A stretch of 64,000 nucleotides of DNA from Tissierella sp. Yu-01 (GCF_029537395.1 NZ_CP120677.1:2814566-2878565), one strand, 5' to 3'; counted from the first letter of the stretch, positions 44,452 through 53,594 are shown. The notes: generated from the letters alone by a model not told the origin. Program-made: numbers and translations.

Positions 44452-45769
44452 TGATGAACCAAAAATATTAAGATCTCTAAAGTTTCTTTTGGAGGACAAT
44501 TTTCAAATACATATAAGTGACAATTCAACTGAAGCTATAGAAATATTTAAAAAAGAAAAGATATATTTAGTTCTTTTGGATCTAAGATTAAAGGAAGATA
44601 GTGGACTTGATCTAATGGAGAAGTTATTAGAAATAGAGCCTAATGCCATTATCATAATAATGACTGCTTATTCTACCATAGAAAATTCCATAAATGCTAT
44701 CAAGTCTGGTGCCTACTATTTTATAACAAAGCCAATTGATAATGACCAGCTTATATTATTGTTAAATACAGCAGATGAAAAGTTAAAAATGTTTCAAAAA
44801 ATTAGTCATCTAGAAGGCCATATCAAAAAGGATATAATAGGAGAATCACCACATATAAAGGAAGTTATCAATATTATAGATAGGATAAAGGATACTGATG
44901 CAACAATTTTAATTACAGGTGAAAGTGGTACTGGTAAAGAGCTTATAGCACAAAAGATTCATAGATCAAGCAGCCGAGCCGATAGGCCATTTGTAGCCAT
45001 AAATTGTGCTGCTATGCCAGGTGATCTTTTGGAAAGCGAACTCTTTGGATATAAGAAAGGTGCATTTACAGGGGCCTTTAAAGATGAAATTGGTATCATA
45101 AGAAGAGCAGATAAAGGAACACTTTTACTTGATGAAATTGGAGAGATGGATTTAAGGCTACAATCAAAGCTATTGAGATTTCTACAAGATAAAGAAGTAA
45201 GACAAATTGGTGATGAAAAAACGTATAATGTCGACGTGAGAATAATTTGTATAACTAATAGAGATTTAAAAGAGGAAGTAAAGTCTGGAAACTTCAGAGA
45301 GGATCTTTATTATAGAATAAATGTAATTAATTTAGTGGCTCCCCCTTTAAGAGAACGTATAGAGGATTTAAAAGATCTAATACCATATTTCATTGGTAAA
45401 TATAATATCTCCTTCAATAAGAATGTAAATGGAATTACTGATGAAGCCTATGAAATGCTTAGTAACTATAGTTTTAAAGGAAATATAAGAGAATTAGAGA
45501 ATATTATTCAAAGAGCTGTTCTTCTAGCTACTTCTGAATGTATTGAACCTGACTTACTACATATAAGCCCACAAAGTATAATGAATACTTCTAAGGATCT
45601 TACTAAAAATCATATCAAGATTTATGAGGGTGAAAATATGAAGGAAATTGAAAAGAAGGTAATAGAGTTTGCTCTTAAAACTAATAATCAGAATAGAAAA
45701 TGGACTGCTCATAGTCTAGGTATAGGCGAAAGAACATTAAGGTATAAAATTAAAGAATATAATCTATAA
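44426..45769 (+). CDS. Sigma54-dependent response regulator (NtrC/AtoC family)
   Basis: A 447-residue activator. The receiver domain has DDEPK and LVLLDLRLKED; the AAA+ domain has GESGTGKE, the sigma54-contact loop GAFTGA (in KKGAFTGAFKD), LLLDEIGEM and an RERIEDL sensor region; the C-terminal Fis-type helix-turn-helix is WTAHSLGIGERTLRYKI. All activator motifs are intact. A sigma54 promoter with a nearby palindrome lies just downstream, so its target is most likely the gltS-ftcD operon. Confidence 0.92.
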   Translation: MKSKLLIVDDEPKILRSLKFLLEDNFQIHISDNSTEAIEIFKKEKIYLVLLDLRLKEDSGLDLMEKLLEIEPNAIIIIMTAYSTIENSINAIKSGAYYFITKPIDNDQLILLLNTADEKLKMFQKISHLEGHIKKDIIGESPHIKEVINIIDRIKDTDATILITGESGTGKELIAQKIHRSSSRADRPFVAINCAAMPGDLLESELFGYKKGAFTGAFKDEIGIIRRADKGTLLLDEIGEMDLRLQSKLLRFLQDKEVRQIGDEKTYNVDVRIICITNRDLKEEVKSGNFREDLYYRINVINLVAPPLRERIEDLKDLIPYFIGKYNISFNKNVNGITDEAYEMLSNYSFKGNIRELENIIQRAVLLATSECIEPDLLHISPQSIMNTSKDLTKNHIKIYEGENMKEIEKKVIEFALKTNNQNRKWTAHSLGIGERTLRYKIKEYNL

Positions 45770-45818
45770 AATAGCCCTGCAATATTTGCACCATGCAAAT
45801 ATTGCAGGGCTATTTTTG
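45769..45818 (+). terminator. Terminator of the activator gene
   Basis: A perfect 21-pair stem around CACCA-type loop bases with a five-T tail, the strongest hairpin in the window. Confidence 0.92.
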
Positions 45819-45832
45819 CATGGTTATCAAAT

Positions 45833-45850
45833 ATTTCATATCCATGAAAT
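45833..45850. promoter_or_regulatory. Possible upstream activator site
   Basis: Perfect palindrome ATTTCAT-ATCC-ATGAAAT, centred about 55 bases before the -24 element, where NtrC-type activators often bind. Confidence 0.45.
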
Positions 45851-45894
45851 CATATAAACTAAGTAATATACAGATTGATTACGTTTTCAATAGT

Positions 45895-45910
45895 TGGCAT
45901 GAATTATGCA
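45895..45910 (+). promoter_or_regulatory. Sigma54 (-24/-12) promoter of the gltS-ftcD operon
   Basis: TGGCATG-AATT-ATGCA keeps the invariant GG (45896-45897) and GC (45908-45909) exactly ten bases apart. A sigma54 activator gene ends 125 bases upstream and no good sigma-A promoter is evident. The leader to gltS is about 130 bases. Confidence 0.8.
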
Positions 45911-46052
45911 TTATAGTTGTACAAGTGTAGGTAGAATTTTGTTGGATAATGTTTCACTAAATTTGATGAAAGGAGAGGAACAAGAAAGAAGTTTTGATAC
46001 AAGCTTCGAAATATCAGTTATAACTAAAAATTAATAGAATGAGGGGGATATT

Positions 46053-47291
46053 ATGAGCTTTGAAATTATTGATGGCATTACCGCAATTAATGTAAATGCA
46101 GCTGTTACTTTGGCTTTTGCCGCGATATTGTTACTATTAGGATATTTTGTAAAAGATAAAATAAATATACTCGAGAAATACTGTATACCAGCCCCAGTTG
46201 TAGGTGGATTTATTTTTATGTTTATTACTTGGATCGGTCATTCAACTAATGCATTTAATTTTAATTTTGAGAATATTTTTCAAGATACATTTATGCTTGC
46301 TTTCTTTACAACAGTAGGACTAGGTGCAAGTTTTAAATTACTTAAAAAAGGCGGAAAACTTCTAGTTATATACTGGGCTGTAGCTGGTGTAATTTCCATA
46401 TTCCAAAATGCATTAGGAATTATAATTTCTAAGGTGATAGGATTAGAGGAACCATATGCGTTGCTTGCAAGTGCTATTTCTATGATTGGTGGGCACGGTG
46501 CAGCACTTTCTTATGGAACAACTTTTGGTGAAATGGGATATGAAGTTGCGCCACTAGTTGGTGCGGCAGCTGCTACTTTTGGCCTTATATCTGCAGTACT
46601 TGTAGGTGGACCATTAGGCAGAAGACTTATAGAAAAGCATAATTTAAAACCTGATTCTGATGACGAATTTGATACATCTGTTACAGATATAAATGTAAGT
46701 GCAGGTGAGAAACTAAGTTCTCTTGATATAATCAAAAATGTATCAGCAATTATTATATGTATGGCTCTAGGTACTATTATATCTGGATGGATTAGTGGTA
46801 TAATCAACATGGGATTCCCTACTTATGTAGGAGCAATGTTTGTAGCTGTAATACTTAGGAACTTAAATGAAAAATTCAACTTCTATAAATTTGACTTCGC
46901 ATTAGTTGATGAAATTGGTAATGTCATGTTAAATCTTTATTTATCACTAGCTCTTATGACTTTAAAACTTTGGGAATTATCTGGATTAATAGGTGGAGTT
47001 TTATTGGTAGTTTTAGCTCAAGTAGTTATGATGATAATATTAGCATACTTTGTAGTTTTCAAGATATTAGGAAAAAATTACGACGCAGCAGTTATGTGTG
47101 CAGGTCTATGTGGTCATGGACTAGGAGCTACTCCTTCTGCAATAGTTAATATGACAGCTGTCAATGAAAGATATGGAATGAGTAGAAAAGCTATGATGAT
47201 AGTTCCAATAGTTGGGGCGTTTTTAGTAGATATTATTTATCAACCACAAACAATATGGTTTATAAAAACTTTTGTTGAAAATTTAATGTAA
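46053..47291 (+). CDS. gltS: Sodium/glutamate symporter
   Basis: A 412-residue GltS-family carrier with about ten to twelve helices and the family's paired re-entrant signatures (AISMIGGHGAALSYGTTF in the first half and GLCGHGLGATPSAIVNM in the second). It moves glutamate with sodium. As first gene of a formiminoglutamate operon it may import glutamate-like substrates or export the glutamate formed. GAGGGGGATA precedes the ATG. Confidence 0.92.
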   Translation: MSFEIIDGITAINVNAAVTLAFAAILLLLGYFVKDKINILEKYCIPAPVVGGFIFMFITWIGHSTNAFNFNFENIFQDTFMLAFFTTVGLGASFKLLKKGGKLLVIYWAVAGVISIFQNALGIIISKVIGLEEPYALLASAISMIGGHGAALSYGTTFGEMGYEVAPLVGAAAATFGLISAVLVGGPLGRRLIEKHNLKPDSDDEFDTSVTDINVSAGEKLSSLDIIKNVSAIIICMALGTIISGWISGIINMGFPTYVGAMFVAVILRNLNEKFNFYKFDFALVDEIGNVMLNLYLSLALMTLKLWELSGLIGGVLLVVLAQVVMMIILAYFVVFKILGKNYDAAVMCAGLCGHGLGATPSAIVNMTAVNERYGMSRKAMMIVPIVGAFLVDIIYQPQTIWFIKTFVENLM

Positions 47292-47306
47292 TACAAGGAG
47301 GAAAAT

Positions 47307-48206
47307 ATGAGAAAATTAATGGAATGTGTACCAAACTTTAGTGAAGGTAGGGATGAGAAGGTAGTTGAACAAATCATAGATGAAGTTAGAAAAGTTGAAG
47401 GCATAACAATTTTAGACTACTCATCTGACAAAGACCACAATAGAACAGTTCTTACAATGATAGGGTCTCCAGAACAAGTAAAAGAAGCTGCTATAAGCTC
47501 TGCAAGAAAAGCTGCTGAACTTATAGATATGTCAAAACACGAAGGAGCGCACCCTAGAATGGGAGCAACTGATGTTATCCCATTTACACCTGTAGCTAAT
47601 GTGACAATAGATGAATGTGTTGAAGTTGCAAAAGCAGTAGGAGCTGAACTAGGAAGTTGGGGTATACCAGTATATCTATATGAAGATGCTGCATCTACTC
47701 CAGCAAGACAAAATCTTGCAAAGGTAAGAAAAGGCCAATATGAAGGTTTCTTTGAAAAAATTAAAGAAGAAGAGTGGAAACCTGATTTTGGTCCTCAAGA
47801 AATGAATGCAAAGAGTGGATGTACAGCTGTAGGAGCAAGAGTACCGCTAGTAGCATTTAATATCAATCTAGACACACCAAATGTAGAGATTGCAGATAAA
47901 ATTGCAAAAACAATAAGACACATAGGTGGTGGACTAAGATATGTAAAAGCTATAGGATTAAAACTAGAAGAGAGAAATCAAACCCAAGTTTCAATGAATT
48001 TAGTAAACTTTGAAAAGTCATCAGTTTACCAAGCCTTCGAAATGGTAAAAATGGAAGCAAGGAGATACGGAGTAAGTGTTGTAGGAAGCGAAGTTATTGG
48101 AACTGTCCCTATGAAGTCCTTACTTGATGTAGCAGAGTATTATCTACAAGTGGAAGACTTTAACATGGACCAAATTCTAGAAAAGAGATTGTTAGACGAA
48201 CAATAA
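47307..48206 (+). CDS. ftcD: Glutamate formimidoyltransferase
   Basis: A 299-residue enzyme that moves the formimino group from formiminoglutamate to tetrahydrofolate, releasing glutamate, in histidine degradation. Seen: MECVPNFSEGRD at the start, HEGAHPRMGATDVIPF and the TIRHIGGGLRYVKAIGL block. It is the stand-alone transferase; the deaminase is a separate gene downstream. AGGAGG precedes the ATG, 15 bases after gltS. Confidence 0.94.
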   Translation: MRKLMECVPNFSEGRDEKVVEQIIDEVRKVEGITILDYSSDKDHNRTVLTMIGSPEQVKEAAISSARKAAELIDMSKHEGAHPRMGATDVIPFTPVANVTIDECVEVAKAVGAELGSWGIPVYLYEDAASTPARQNLAKVRKGQYEGFFEKIKEEEWKPDFGPQEMNAKSGCTAVGARVPLVAFNINLDTPNVEIADKIAKTIRHIGGGLRYVKAIGLKLEERNQTQVSMNLVNFEKSSVYQAFEMVKMEARRYGVSVVGSEVIGTVPMKSLLDVAEYYLQVEDFNMDQILEKRLLDEQ

Positions 48207-48224
48207 AATTTAAATAAATCAACG

Positions 48225-48255
48225 AAAGGCTCGCTTTGTGGCGGGTCTTTGGTTG
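48225..48255 (+). terminator. Internal hairpin between ftcD and fchA
   Basis: AAAGGCTCGC pairs with GCGGGTCTTT (two wobble pairs). There is little T run, so it may only lower downstream expression. Confidence 0.45.
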
Positions 48256-48306
48256 TATTATGATTATAAAAACATATAAAATTTATATAATGGAGGTAGG
48301 TATATT

Positions 48307-48870
48307 ATGGATTTTAAAGATGTATTAGATTTAATTCTGGACACAGATGATGTTACAGTTGGAGGAGGAAGTGCATCAGCCTTATCAGGAGCATCAGCAT
48401 GTGGACTTATAGGAATGGTTTGCAAACTATCTACTAAGAAAGATTTTGGAATCGAACCAGAAAAACAATTAGAATATGCTAAAGAGTTAGAAGAGCTAAG
48501 AGATAAATTGTTATCAGGTGTAGTAGATGATGCAAATGCTTATGGAGTAATTAGAGATGCATATAAATTGCCTAAAGAAACAGAAGAGGAAAAGGAAGCT
48601 AGAAGACAAGCTATTGCAAATGCAGGAGTAGTAGGAGCGACTGCACCTATGGAAAATGCAAAACTTTGTAGAAGAGTATATGACATCGGTATAGAATTAG
48701 AAGGAAAATCAAATCCAAACTGCCTTTCAGATCTAGTAATAGGATATGAATTGGCAAAGATTGCAGTAAATGGTTGCCTAATGAACATAGAAGCAAATCT
48801 TCCTCTAGTAAAAGATGAGACTAAAATCCAAGAGTTTAATAATGCAATAAAAGGGTTAAAAATAGACTAA
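48307..48870 (+). CDS. fchA: Formimidoyltetrahydrofolate cyclodeaminase
   Basis: A 187-residue helical enzyme releasing ammonia from 5-formimino-tetrahydrofolate to give methenyl-tetrahydrofolate. The GGGSASALSGASACGLIGMV segment near residue 17 is the substrate site, and the C-terminal SDLVIGYELAKIAVNGCLMNIEANL is typical. It acts directly after FtcD and is in the same operon. Confidence 0.92.
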   Translation: MDFKDVLDLILDTDDVTVGGGSASALSGASACGLIGMVCKLSTKKDFGIEPEKQLEYAKELEELRDKLLSGVVDDANAYGVIRDAYKLPKETEEEKEARRQAIANAGVVGATAPMENAKLCRRVYDIGIELEGKSNPNCLSDLVIGYELAKIAVNGCLMNIEANLPLVKDETKIQEFNNAIKGLKID

Positions 48871-48917
48871 AATAGATATTAAAGTTTTAATACAAACTTA
48901 AAAGGAATGATGTAAAT

Positions 48918-49502
48918 ATGAAAGAAAGAACTATTAAGAGAGAAGATTTCATAACTACAAAATGGGCTGGTGGAGAAACAACTCAATTAGCAATATATCC
49001 TGAAGACGCAAATTTTTCAGATAAAGACTTTTTATTTAGGGTTTCCTCAGCTACATTTACATCGACTGAATCTAAATTTTCAGACTTTAGTGGTTACCAA
49101 AGATATATTCTTCCTCTAGACGGAAAATTAAGTGTGTCTCATGAAGGATTATATGATAGAGAGTTAGATAAATATGAAGTAGAGTATTTTGATGGTTCCT
49201 GGAGCACGTTTTCAAAGAATACCCTAGACTGTAGAGATTACAATTTCATTGTAAAAAGTGGAAGTCTAGCAAAGATGCAAATTCTAAAGGAAGGAGACGA
49301 ATATCTTCTAAAGGGTTCAGAAATCGTAACTATACTTTCTATGAACAATTTTGTTTTGAACCTAGATAATCATAAGGAGAAAAGAGATATCGGCGGATTT
49401 TCGCTATTCGTTTTAGAAATTGATGGTGAAGAAAAGATAAGCATTATAAGTTCTAAATCACCAGTGATAATCACTGAGTTTAAAATATCCCCTGTCAAAT
49501 AG
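48918..49502 (+). CDS. hutD: HutD family protein
   Basis: A 194-residue cupin-like protein with the HutD signature TTKWAGGETTQLAIYP and FLFRVSSATF. HutD occurs in histidine-utilisation clusters and is thought to limit pathway activity; its ligand may be formiminoglutamate. No hutH, hutU or hutI lies nearby, so the upstream enzymes are elsewhere or formiminoglutamate itself is taken up. Confidence 0.85.
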   Translation: MKERTIKREDFITTKWAGGETTQLAIYPEDANFSDKDFLFRVSSATFTSTESKFSDFSGYQRYILPLDGKLSVSHEGLYDRELDKYEVEYFDGSWSTFSKNTLDCRDYNFIVKSGSLAKMQILKEGDEYLLKGSEIVTILSMNNFVLNLDNHKEKRDIGGFSLFVLEIDGEEKISIISSKSPVIITEFKISPVK

Positions 49503-49515
49503 GCAGGGGTATTTC
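49489..49515 (+). terminator. Hairpin at the hutD stop codon
   Basis: CCCCTG and CAGGGG flank a nine-base loop containing the stop codon, with a T-rich tail. Confidence 0.65.
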
Positions 49516-49525
49516 TATCTGCAGC

Positions 49526-49554
49526 TTGACATTTAAATGAGATTCTCATATACT
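49526..49554 (+). promoter_or_regulatory. Consensus sigma-A promoter of the membrane ferredoxin gene
   Basis: TTGACA and TATACT, 17 bases apart. Confidence 0.88.
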
Positions 49555-49556
49555 GT

Positions 49557-49581
49557 CTATATACCCTGCGGGGGTATATAG
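49557..49581. promoter_or_regulatory. CsoR-type operator overlapping the transcription start
   Basis: Perfect ten-base arms CTATATACCC and GGGTATATAG flank TGCGG. The core TACCCTGCGGGGGTA closely matches the known Bacillus subtilis CsoR operator type. It begins three bases after the -10, so a bound repressor would block the promoter. Confidence 0.8.
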
Positions 49582-49607
49582 ATTTACAATGAAGGGACTG
49601 CAGAAAT

Positions 49608-50363
49608 ATGAAAAAACAATATTATACAAAAACTAATCGCGTATTTACACCATTAAGAAAATATGGTTGGATGTTCACAGTATTAGTTGCTATTGGTGGA
49701 CAGTGGGAACCAAAACTTGGATTGTTAGTCGTGCTTATTATGGTGGGACTTATGATAACATCTTTTTTCTCAGGAAGATACTGGTGTGGTAATATATGTC
49801 CTCATGGAAGTTTGTTTGATTCACTTATAATGCCAATTAGCAAGAATAAAAAGATTCCTAAGATATTTAAATCTAAATATTTTATCATTAGTTTTTTAAT
49901 ATTTTTTATGTGGAATTTCACTAGAAAGATTTTGAATATAGTCCCATCTTGGGGTACCTATGATTATTTAGATAAATTAGGTTCTATATTTTCCAATACT
50001 TATTTAATGGTTTTAATTGTTGGAGGATTATTCGCTATATTTATTAATCCCCGAACATGGTGTCAGTTCTGTCCAATGGGAAGTATGCAAAAGATATCCT
50101 ATCTTACAGGTGAAAAATTAGGAGTAACAAAGAAAATAAATAAGAAAGTTACAATAGAAAGTAAAGATAAATGTATAAGCTGTGGTAAATGTGAAAAGGT
50201 ATGTCCATTTCAATTAAAACCTTACTTAGAGTTTAATGCAAACAATCAGTTTGATGATATAAATTGTATAAAATGTTCTACATGTGTAGTTAATTGTCCT
50301 GTTAGAATATTATCTATGGAAGCAGAAAGATCTAGTAACTACTGTAAATTTATAGAGCAATAA
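49608..50363 (+). CDS. Membrane 4Fe-4S protein of the NapH/CcoG type, likely copper-regulated
   Basis: A 251-residue protein with four or five membrane helices. Two CP motifs at helix ends (CGNICPHG and CQFCPMG) are those of NapH/NosR/CcoG proteins. The C-terminus has two ferredoxin clusters (CISCGKCEKVCP and CIKCSTCVVNCP). It should pass electrons across or at the membrane. CcoG is reported to reduce Cu(II); with the CsoR-type operator here, a copper-linked reductase role is an attractive inference, not shown. Confidence 0.82.
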   Translation: MKKQYYTKTNRVFTPLRKYGWMFTVLVAIGGQWEPKLGLLVVLIMVGLMITSFFSGRYWCGNICPHGSLFDSLIMPISKNKKIPKIFKSKYFIISFLIFFMWNFTRKILNIVPSWGTYDYLDKLGSIFSNTYLMVLIVGGLFAIFINPRTWCQFCPMGSMQKISYLTGEKLGVTKKINKKVTIESKDKCISCGKCEKVCPFQLKPYLEFNANNQFDDINCIKCSTCVVNCPVRILSMEAERSSNYCKFIEQ

Positions 50364-50369
50364 AATTAG

Positions 50370-50394
50370 AGAGGCCTAAACAAGGCCTCTTTCT
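50370..50394. terminator. Bidirectional terminator between ferredoxin and azoreductase genes
   Basis: AGAGGCC and GGCCTCT form a seven-pair stem with a T-rich right flank and an A-rich left flank. Confidence 0.7.
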
Positions 50395-50413
50395 AATAAA
50401 AATATTATTTATA

Positions 50414-51022
50414 TTAAAAATTTTTAGCTAATTCTTGTGTGTTTTTAATTGCATCCTCTATAACTTGTTCAACATTAGTTGATTTACGGTCCATATTTTC
50501 TAAGGCAAAGGTTGTAAAGTCTGTTATTCCAAGGAATGCGAAGAGAGTTCTAAGATACCTATCGCCTAATTCAAATGCTGATAGTGGCTCTTCAGTATAT
50601 GCTCCTCCTCTTGTAACAAAATGAATAGCCTTTTTACCTATACATTGTCCTTTTGGACCCTCTGATGTATATTTGAATGTGATTCCACCTACTGCTACAC
50701 AATCAAGATAAGCTTTAAGTATAGCTGGGAAGCTTAAATTCCAAAATGGAGCTGCTATAATAATTTTATCTGTATCGAGAAGTTGATATGCATATTTAAA
50801 TACCGGGTGATTCCTAAATTGTCCGGATTCAACATTATTAAGTGACATATTAATATCATCTGAATTTAAAAATCTTATATCTTCCTTATATAAATCTAAT
50901 GTAGTAATCTCATCATTTGGATTAAATTTCTTATATACTGTAACAAAGCTATCAGAAACTCTAAATGTTCTAGAGACACCTTCAGGTTTTGCATTTGCCT
51001 TAACATACAGAATTTTGCTCAT
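50414..51022 (-). CDS. FMN-dependent NADH-azoreductase/quinone reductase
   Basis: A 202-residue flavodoxin-like reductase of the AzoR family. The FMN phosphate loop is in VKANAKPEGVSRTFRVSD, the PFWNLSFPAILKAYLD segment and the VTRGGAYTEEP loop contact the flavin. It reduces quinones or azo compounds with NAD(P)H. ATG 51022 is preferred, with GGTGAT upstream, over ATG 51034. Confidence 0.87.
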   Translation of the reverse strand: MSKILYVKANAKPEGVSRTFRVSDSFVTVYKKFNPNDEITTLDLYKEDIRFLNSDDINMSLNNVESGQFRNHPVFKYAYQLLDTDKIIIAAPFWNLSFPAILKAYLDCVAVGGITFKYTSEGPKGQCIGKKAIHFVTRGGAYTEEPLSAFELGDRYLRTLFAFLGITDFTTFALENMDRKSTNVEQVIEDAIKNTQELAKNF

Positions 51023-51234
51023 GTTGATCACCATTTTCTTCTTTATTTTTAATTAGTCTATCTTATCTTATTTTTACTAGCTTTAATTATTAAATACGTT
51101 GTAATATTTTCTTGTTTTCAAAATATAGACCACAGATTAAATAAATGTTAATGTAAAAAAGTGGTATATGTGATATATTTATGTTAAAGAACTCTAGCAA
51201 TCGAACTAGATACAGTTTAAGAAAGGAGCAGGTT

Positions 51235-51891
51235 ATGGTATTCCATTATCTAATATTTATTTTAATAAGTATTATATTGATAAATAAATTTTACAAAGTT
51301 ATCAAGAATAGTAAACTATCTAGATACAATAGTAATTTCATAATAAAGGGTCGTGAGAACAATATCATAACTACAGTAAGTTTGATTTTTATATTTCTTT
51401 GCTCATGCAACTTAGTAATATTTATTGTATTTCTTATAGAAGATATCAATTATTTAGCATATAAAGGAATTGATTTTAATCTAATAGACCTGTTGGTTCC
51501 TCATAAATTCAACTTGTTGCTAGAACCTCTTTACGAAGATACTAGAGATAATATATTTGAAATGTCTTCCTTAATTAGTGCTTCTAAATGTTTAATTACT
51601 ATTATTTATTCAATTATTTTTGCTTTTGTAGGATTTTACTTTTTCTATGTAAATTCTAGATTTATATATATCCATGAAGATGTAATTTACAAGCTTGACA
51701 ATAAATATAGGTTGAATACAGATAAATTACATCAATGGGATAGAATATTTGGTAAAGACATCTTAAATGCAAATGTTATAGATGAAAATGGCAGACAAGA
51801 GGTAATTAACTTATTATTGTATAATAATGATAAAAAGATTCTAGAAACATTAATTGGTACAGAGTGTTTTACCGAGAATACAAGTCTATAA
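51235..51891 (+). CDS. Unrecognised membrane protein
   Basis: A 218-residue protein with three hydrophobic segments (about 3-22, 45-70 and 120-145) and a soluble C-terminal 70 residues rich in lysine and asparagine. AAAGGAG lies eight bases before ATG 51235; a longer frame from 51181 lacks such a site. No known domain is seen. Confidence 0.6.
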   Translation: MVFHYLIFILISIILINKFYKVIKNSKLSRYNSNFIIKGRENNIITTVSLIFIFLCSCNLVIFIVFLIEDINYLAYKGIDFNLIDLLVPHKFNLLLEPLYEDTRDNIFEMSSLISASKCLITIIYSIIFAFVGFYFFYVNSRFIYIHEDVIYKLDNKYRLNTDKLHQWDRIFGKDILNANVIDENGRQEVINLLLYNNDKKILETLIGTECFTENTSL

Positions 51892-51922
51892 GATTAGCAT
51901 ATATATTTTATACCCCATATGA

Positions 51923-51928
51923 TATAAT
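51923..51928 (+). promoter_or_regulatory. Extended -10 promoter of the degV gene
   Basis: TGATATAAT (extension at 51920-51921) lies 38 bases before the start. Confidence 0.45.
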
Positions 51929-51965
51929 TAAATTGTCTAAAAATATCAAATTATGGGAGAATTAA

Positions 51966-52913
51966 ATGATTAAATTAATGGCTGACTCAACATGTGATTT
52001 ATCGAAAGAAGTAATAGAAAGATACAATATAGGCATTGCACCCTTAAATATTGTTATCGATGGGACAACCTATAAAGATAAGATAGATATTACCCCAGAT
52101 GAGTTTTATAAGTTATTACCAGATTTGGAAACGCTACCAACTACTTCTATGCCAGGTCCAGAAGAATATTTAACCATTATTGATGAGGCGATCAAAGATG
52201 GTTATACTGAATTTTTATGCATTTGTATGTCTAGTGGTACAAGTGGTTCATATCAGTCAGCAGAATTAGCAAAGAGTTATTTTTATGAAAATAATCCAGA
52301 CACTAAAATAAGAATACATGTGGTTGATTCCCTATCAATGAGCCATGGAAGTGGATGGTTAATTTTAAAAAGTGCTGAGCTACTTGAACAAGGCTATAGT
52401 TTTGATGAACTAATTGAATTTAATGAAACATATAAGGTAAAGGTAAAACACTTCCTTTGCGTAGATGATCTAAACAATCTAATTAAAAGTGGTAGATTGA
52501 CAAATGCCAGTGCATTTATAGGAAAATTATTAAAGGTAAAACCTATAATGACCATGAGAAAAGGTAAAGGTGCAATAGTTGCTAAAGAAAGAGGATTAAA
52601 GAATGTATTAAGGTTTTACGTAGACGAATTTGTAAGAAGGCTTGATAAGGAGATAAGTAATTTTATTATTATTGGATATTCATCTAACATAGATAGAGCT
52701 GAGGATTTAAAGACAAAAATAATAGCCGAAACAGATTATGATGGTGAAATATATATAATGCAAATGGGGGTTTCAGTAGGTACCCATGTAGGCTTAGGTG
52801 GGCTATCTATGTTCTTCGTAGAAGAAAGATATGAAAGAGACGGTTTAGTAAAAAGTGAGATTAAAAGTATAAAGCATAAAAAAGATGAGTTAATAGAAAA
52901 GATTAAGCATTAA
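51966..52913 (+). CDS. DegV family fatty-acid-binding protein
   Basis: A 315-residue two-domain protein that binds a fatty acid and can act as FakB with a FakA kinase. Seen: ADSTCDLSKEVIERYNI, PTTSMPGPEEY, CMSSGTSGSYQSAELAK, SLSMSHGSGW and the C-terminal SVGTHVGLGGLSMFF. No FakA gene lies in the window. GGGAGA precedes the ATG. Confidence 0.92.
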   Translation: MIKLMADSTCDLSKEVIERYNIGIAPLNIVIDGTTYKDKIDITPDEFYKLLPDLETLPTTSMPGPEEYLTIIDEAIKDGYTEFLCICMSSGTSGSYQSAELAKSYFYENNPDTKIRIHVVDSLSMSHGSGWLILKSAELLEQGYSFDELIEFNETYKVKVKHFLCVDDLNNLIKSGRLTNASAFIGKLLKVKPIMTMRKGKGAIVAKERGLKNVLRFYVDEFVRRLDKEISNFIIIGYSSNIDRAEDLKTKIIAETDYDGEIYIMQMGVSVGTHVGLGGLSMFFVEERYERDGLVKSEIKSIKHKKDELIEKIKH

Positions 52914-52957
52914 ATGAAATTATTAATAAGATAATATAAAGCTATTTAAATGATAAG

Positions 52958-52987
52958 GGTTGTTCAATATGAGTGAACAACCTTTTT
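52958..52987 (+). terminator. degV terminator
   Basis: GGTTGTTCA pairs with TGAACAACC, then five T. Confidence 0.88.
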
Positions 52988-53060
52988 ACTTATGGTAATA
53001 TTTAATTATATGTGCAACCTTTTAATAGAAAAACAGTCTAATAAGTAAGGGGGAAAGGAA

Positions 53061-53594
53061 GTGGAAGAAAAATATCTAATAAAAATGCTAAAAAGAGGCA
53101 ATGAAGAAGCATATTATGAATTGATTAACCTATATGGAAACAGGCTTCTTAGAGCTTCCTTTCTTATGATCAAGGATGAGGTTGAGGCTGAAGACGTAGT
53201 TCAAGAGACATTTATTAGGGTTTTTAAGTACATTAAAAGCTTTAAGGGTGAAAGCTCACTGTACACTTGGATATATCGAATTTCACAAAATATCATAAAG
53301 GATAAATTAAAGGGGCAAATATACACTACTCCCTATGAGGATAATGAAGTAGATTTTAATACCCCCGAAGATATAACCATTGATAATGTAGATAGGGAAA
53401 TCTTACGATTGGAATTAGATGATTTGAGTTTTATTTATAAACAGGTATTGGTTTTGTTTTATTTTGAAGATTTAACTGTAAAGGAGATAGCCTTAATTCT
53501 GGATGAAAAGGAAGGAACAATAAAAAGCAAATTATCTAGGGGAAGGATATTACTAAAACAAGCCTTGGAGAAAGGAGGAGATTTTAGTGGATAA
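53061..53594 (+). CDS. ECF-type RNA polymerase sigma factor
   Basis: A 177-residue sigma factor with region 2 (EVEAEDVVQETFIRVFKYIKSFKGESSLYTWIYRISQN) and region 4 (LTVKEIALILDEKEGTIKSKLSRGR). GTG start with GAAAGGAA upstream. It overlaps the following small membrane protein gene, the probable anti-sigma factor, by eight bases. Confidence 0.9.
   Translation: MEEKYLIKMLKRGNEEAYYELINLYGNRLLRASFLMIKDEVEAEDVVQETFIRVFKYIKSFKGESSLYTWIYRISQNIIKDKLKGQIYTTPYEDNEVDFNTPEDITIDNVDREILRLELDDLSFIYKQVLVLFYFEDLTVKEIALILDEKEGTIKSKLSRGRILLKQALEKGGDFSG

Noticed and set aside
45957-46034. Short frame of about 23 codons in the gltS leader
   Set aside because: It ends before gltS, and its composition and lack of recognisable motif give no support for a gene.
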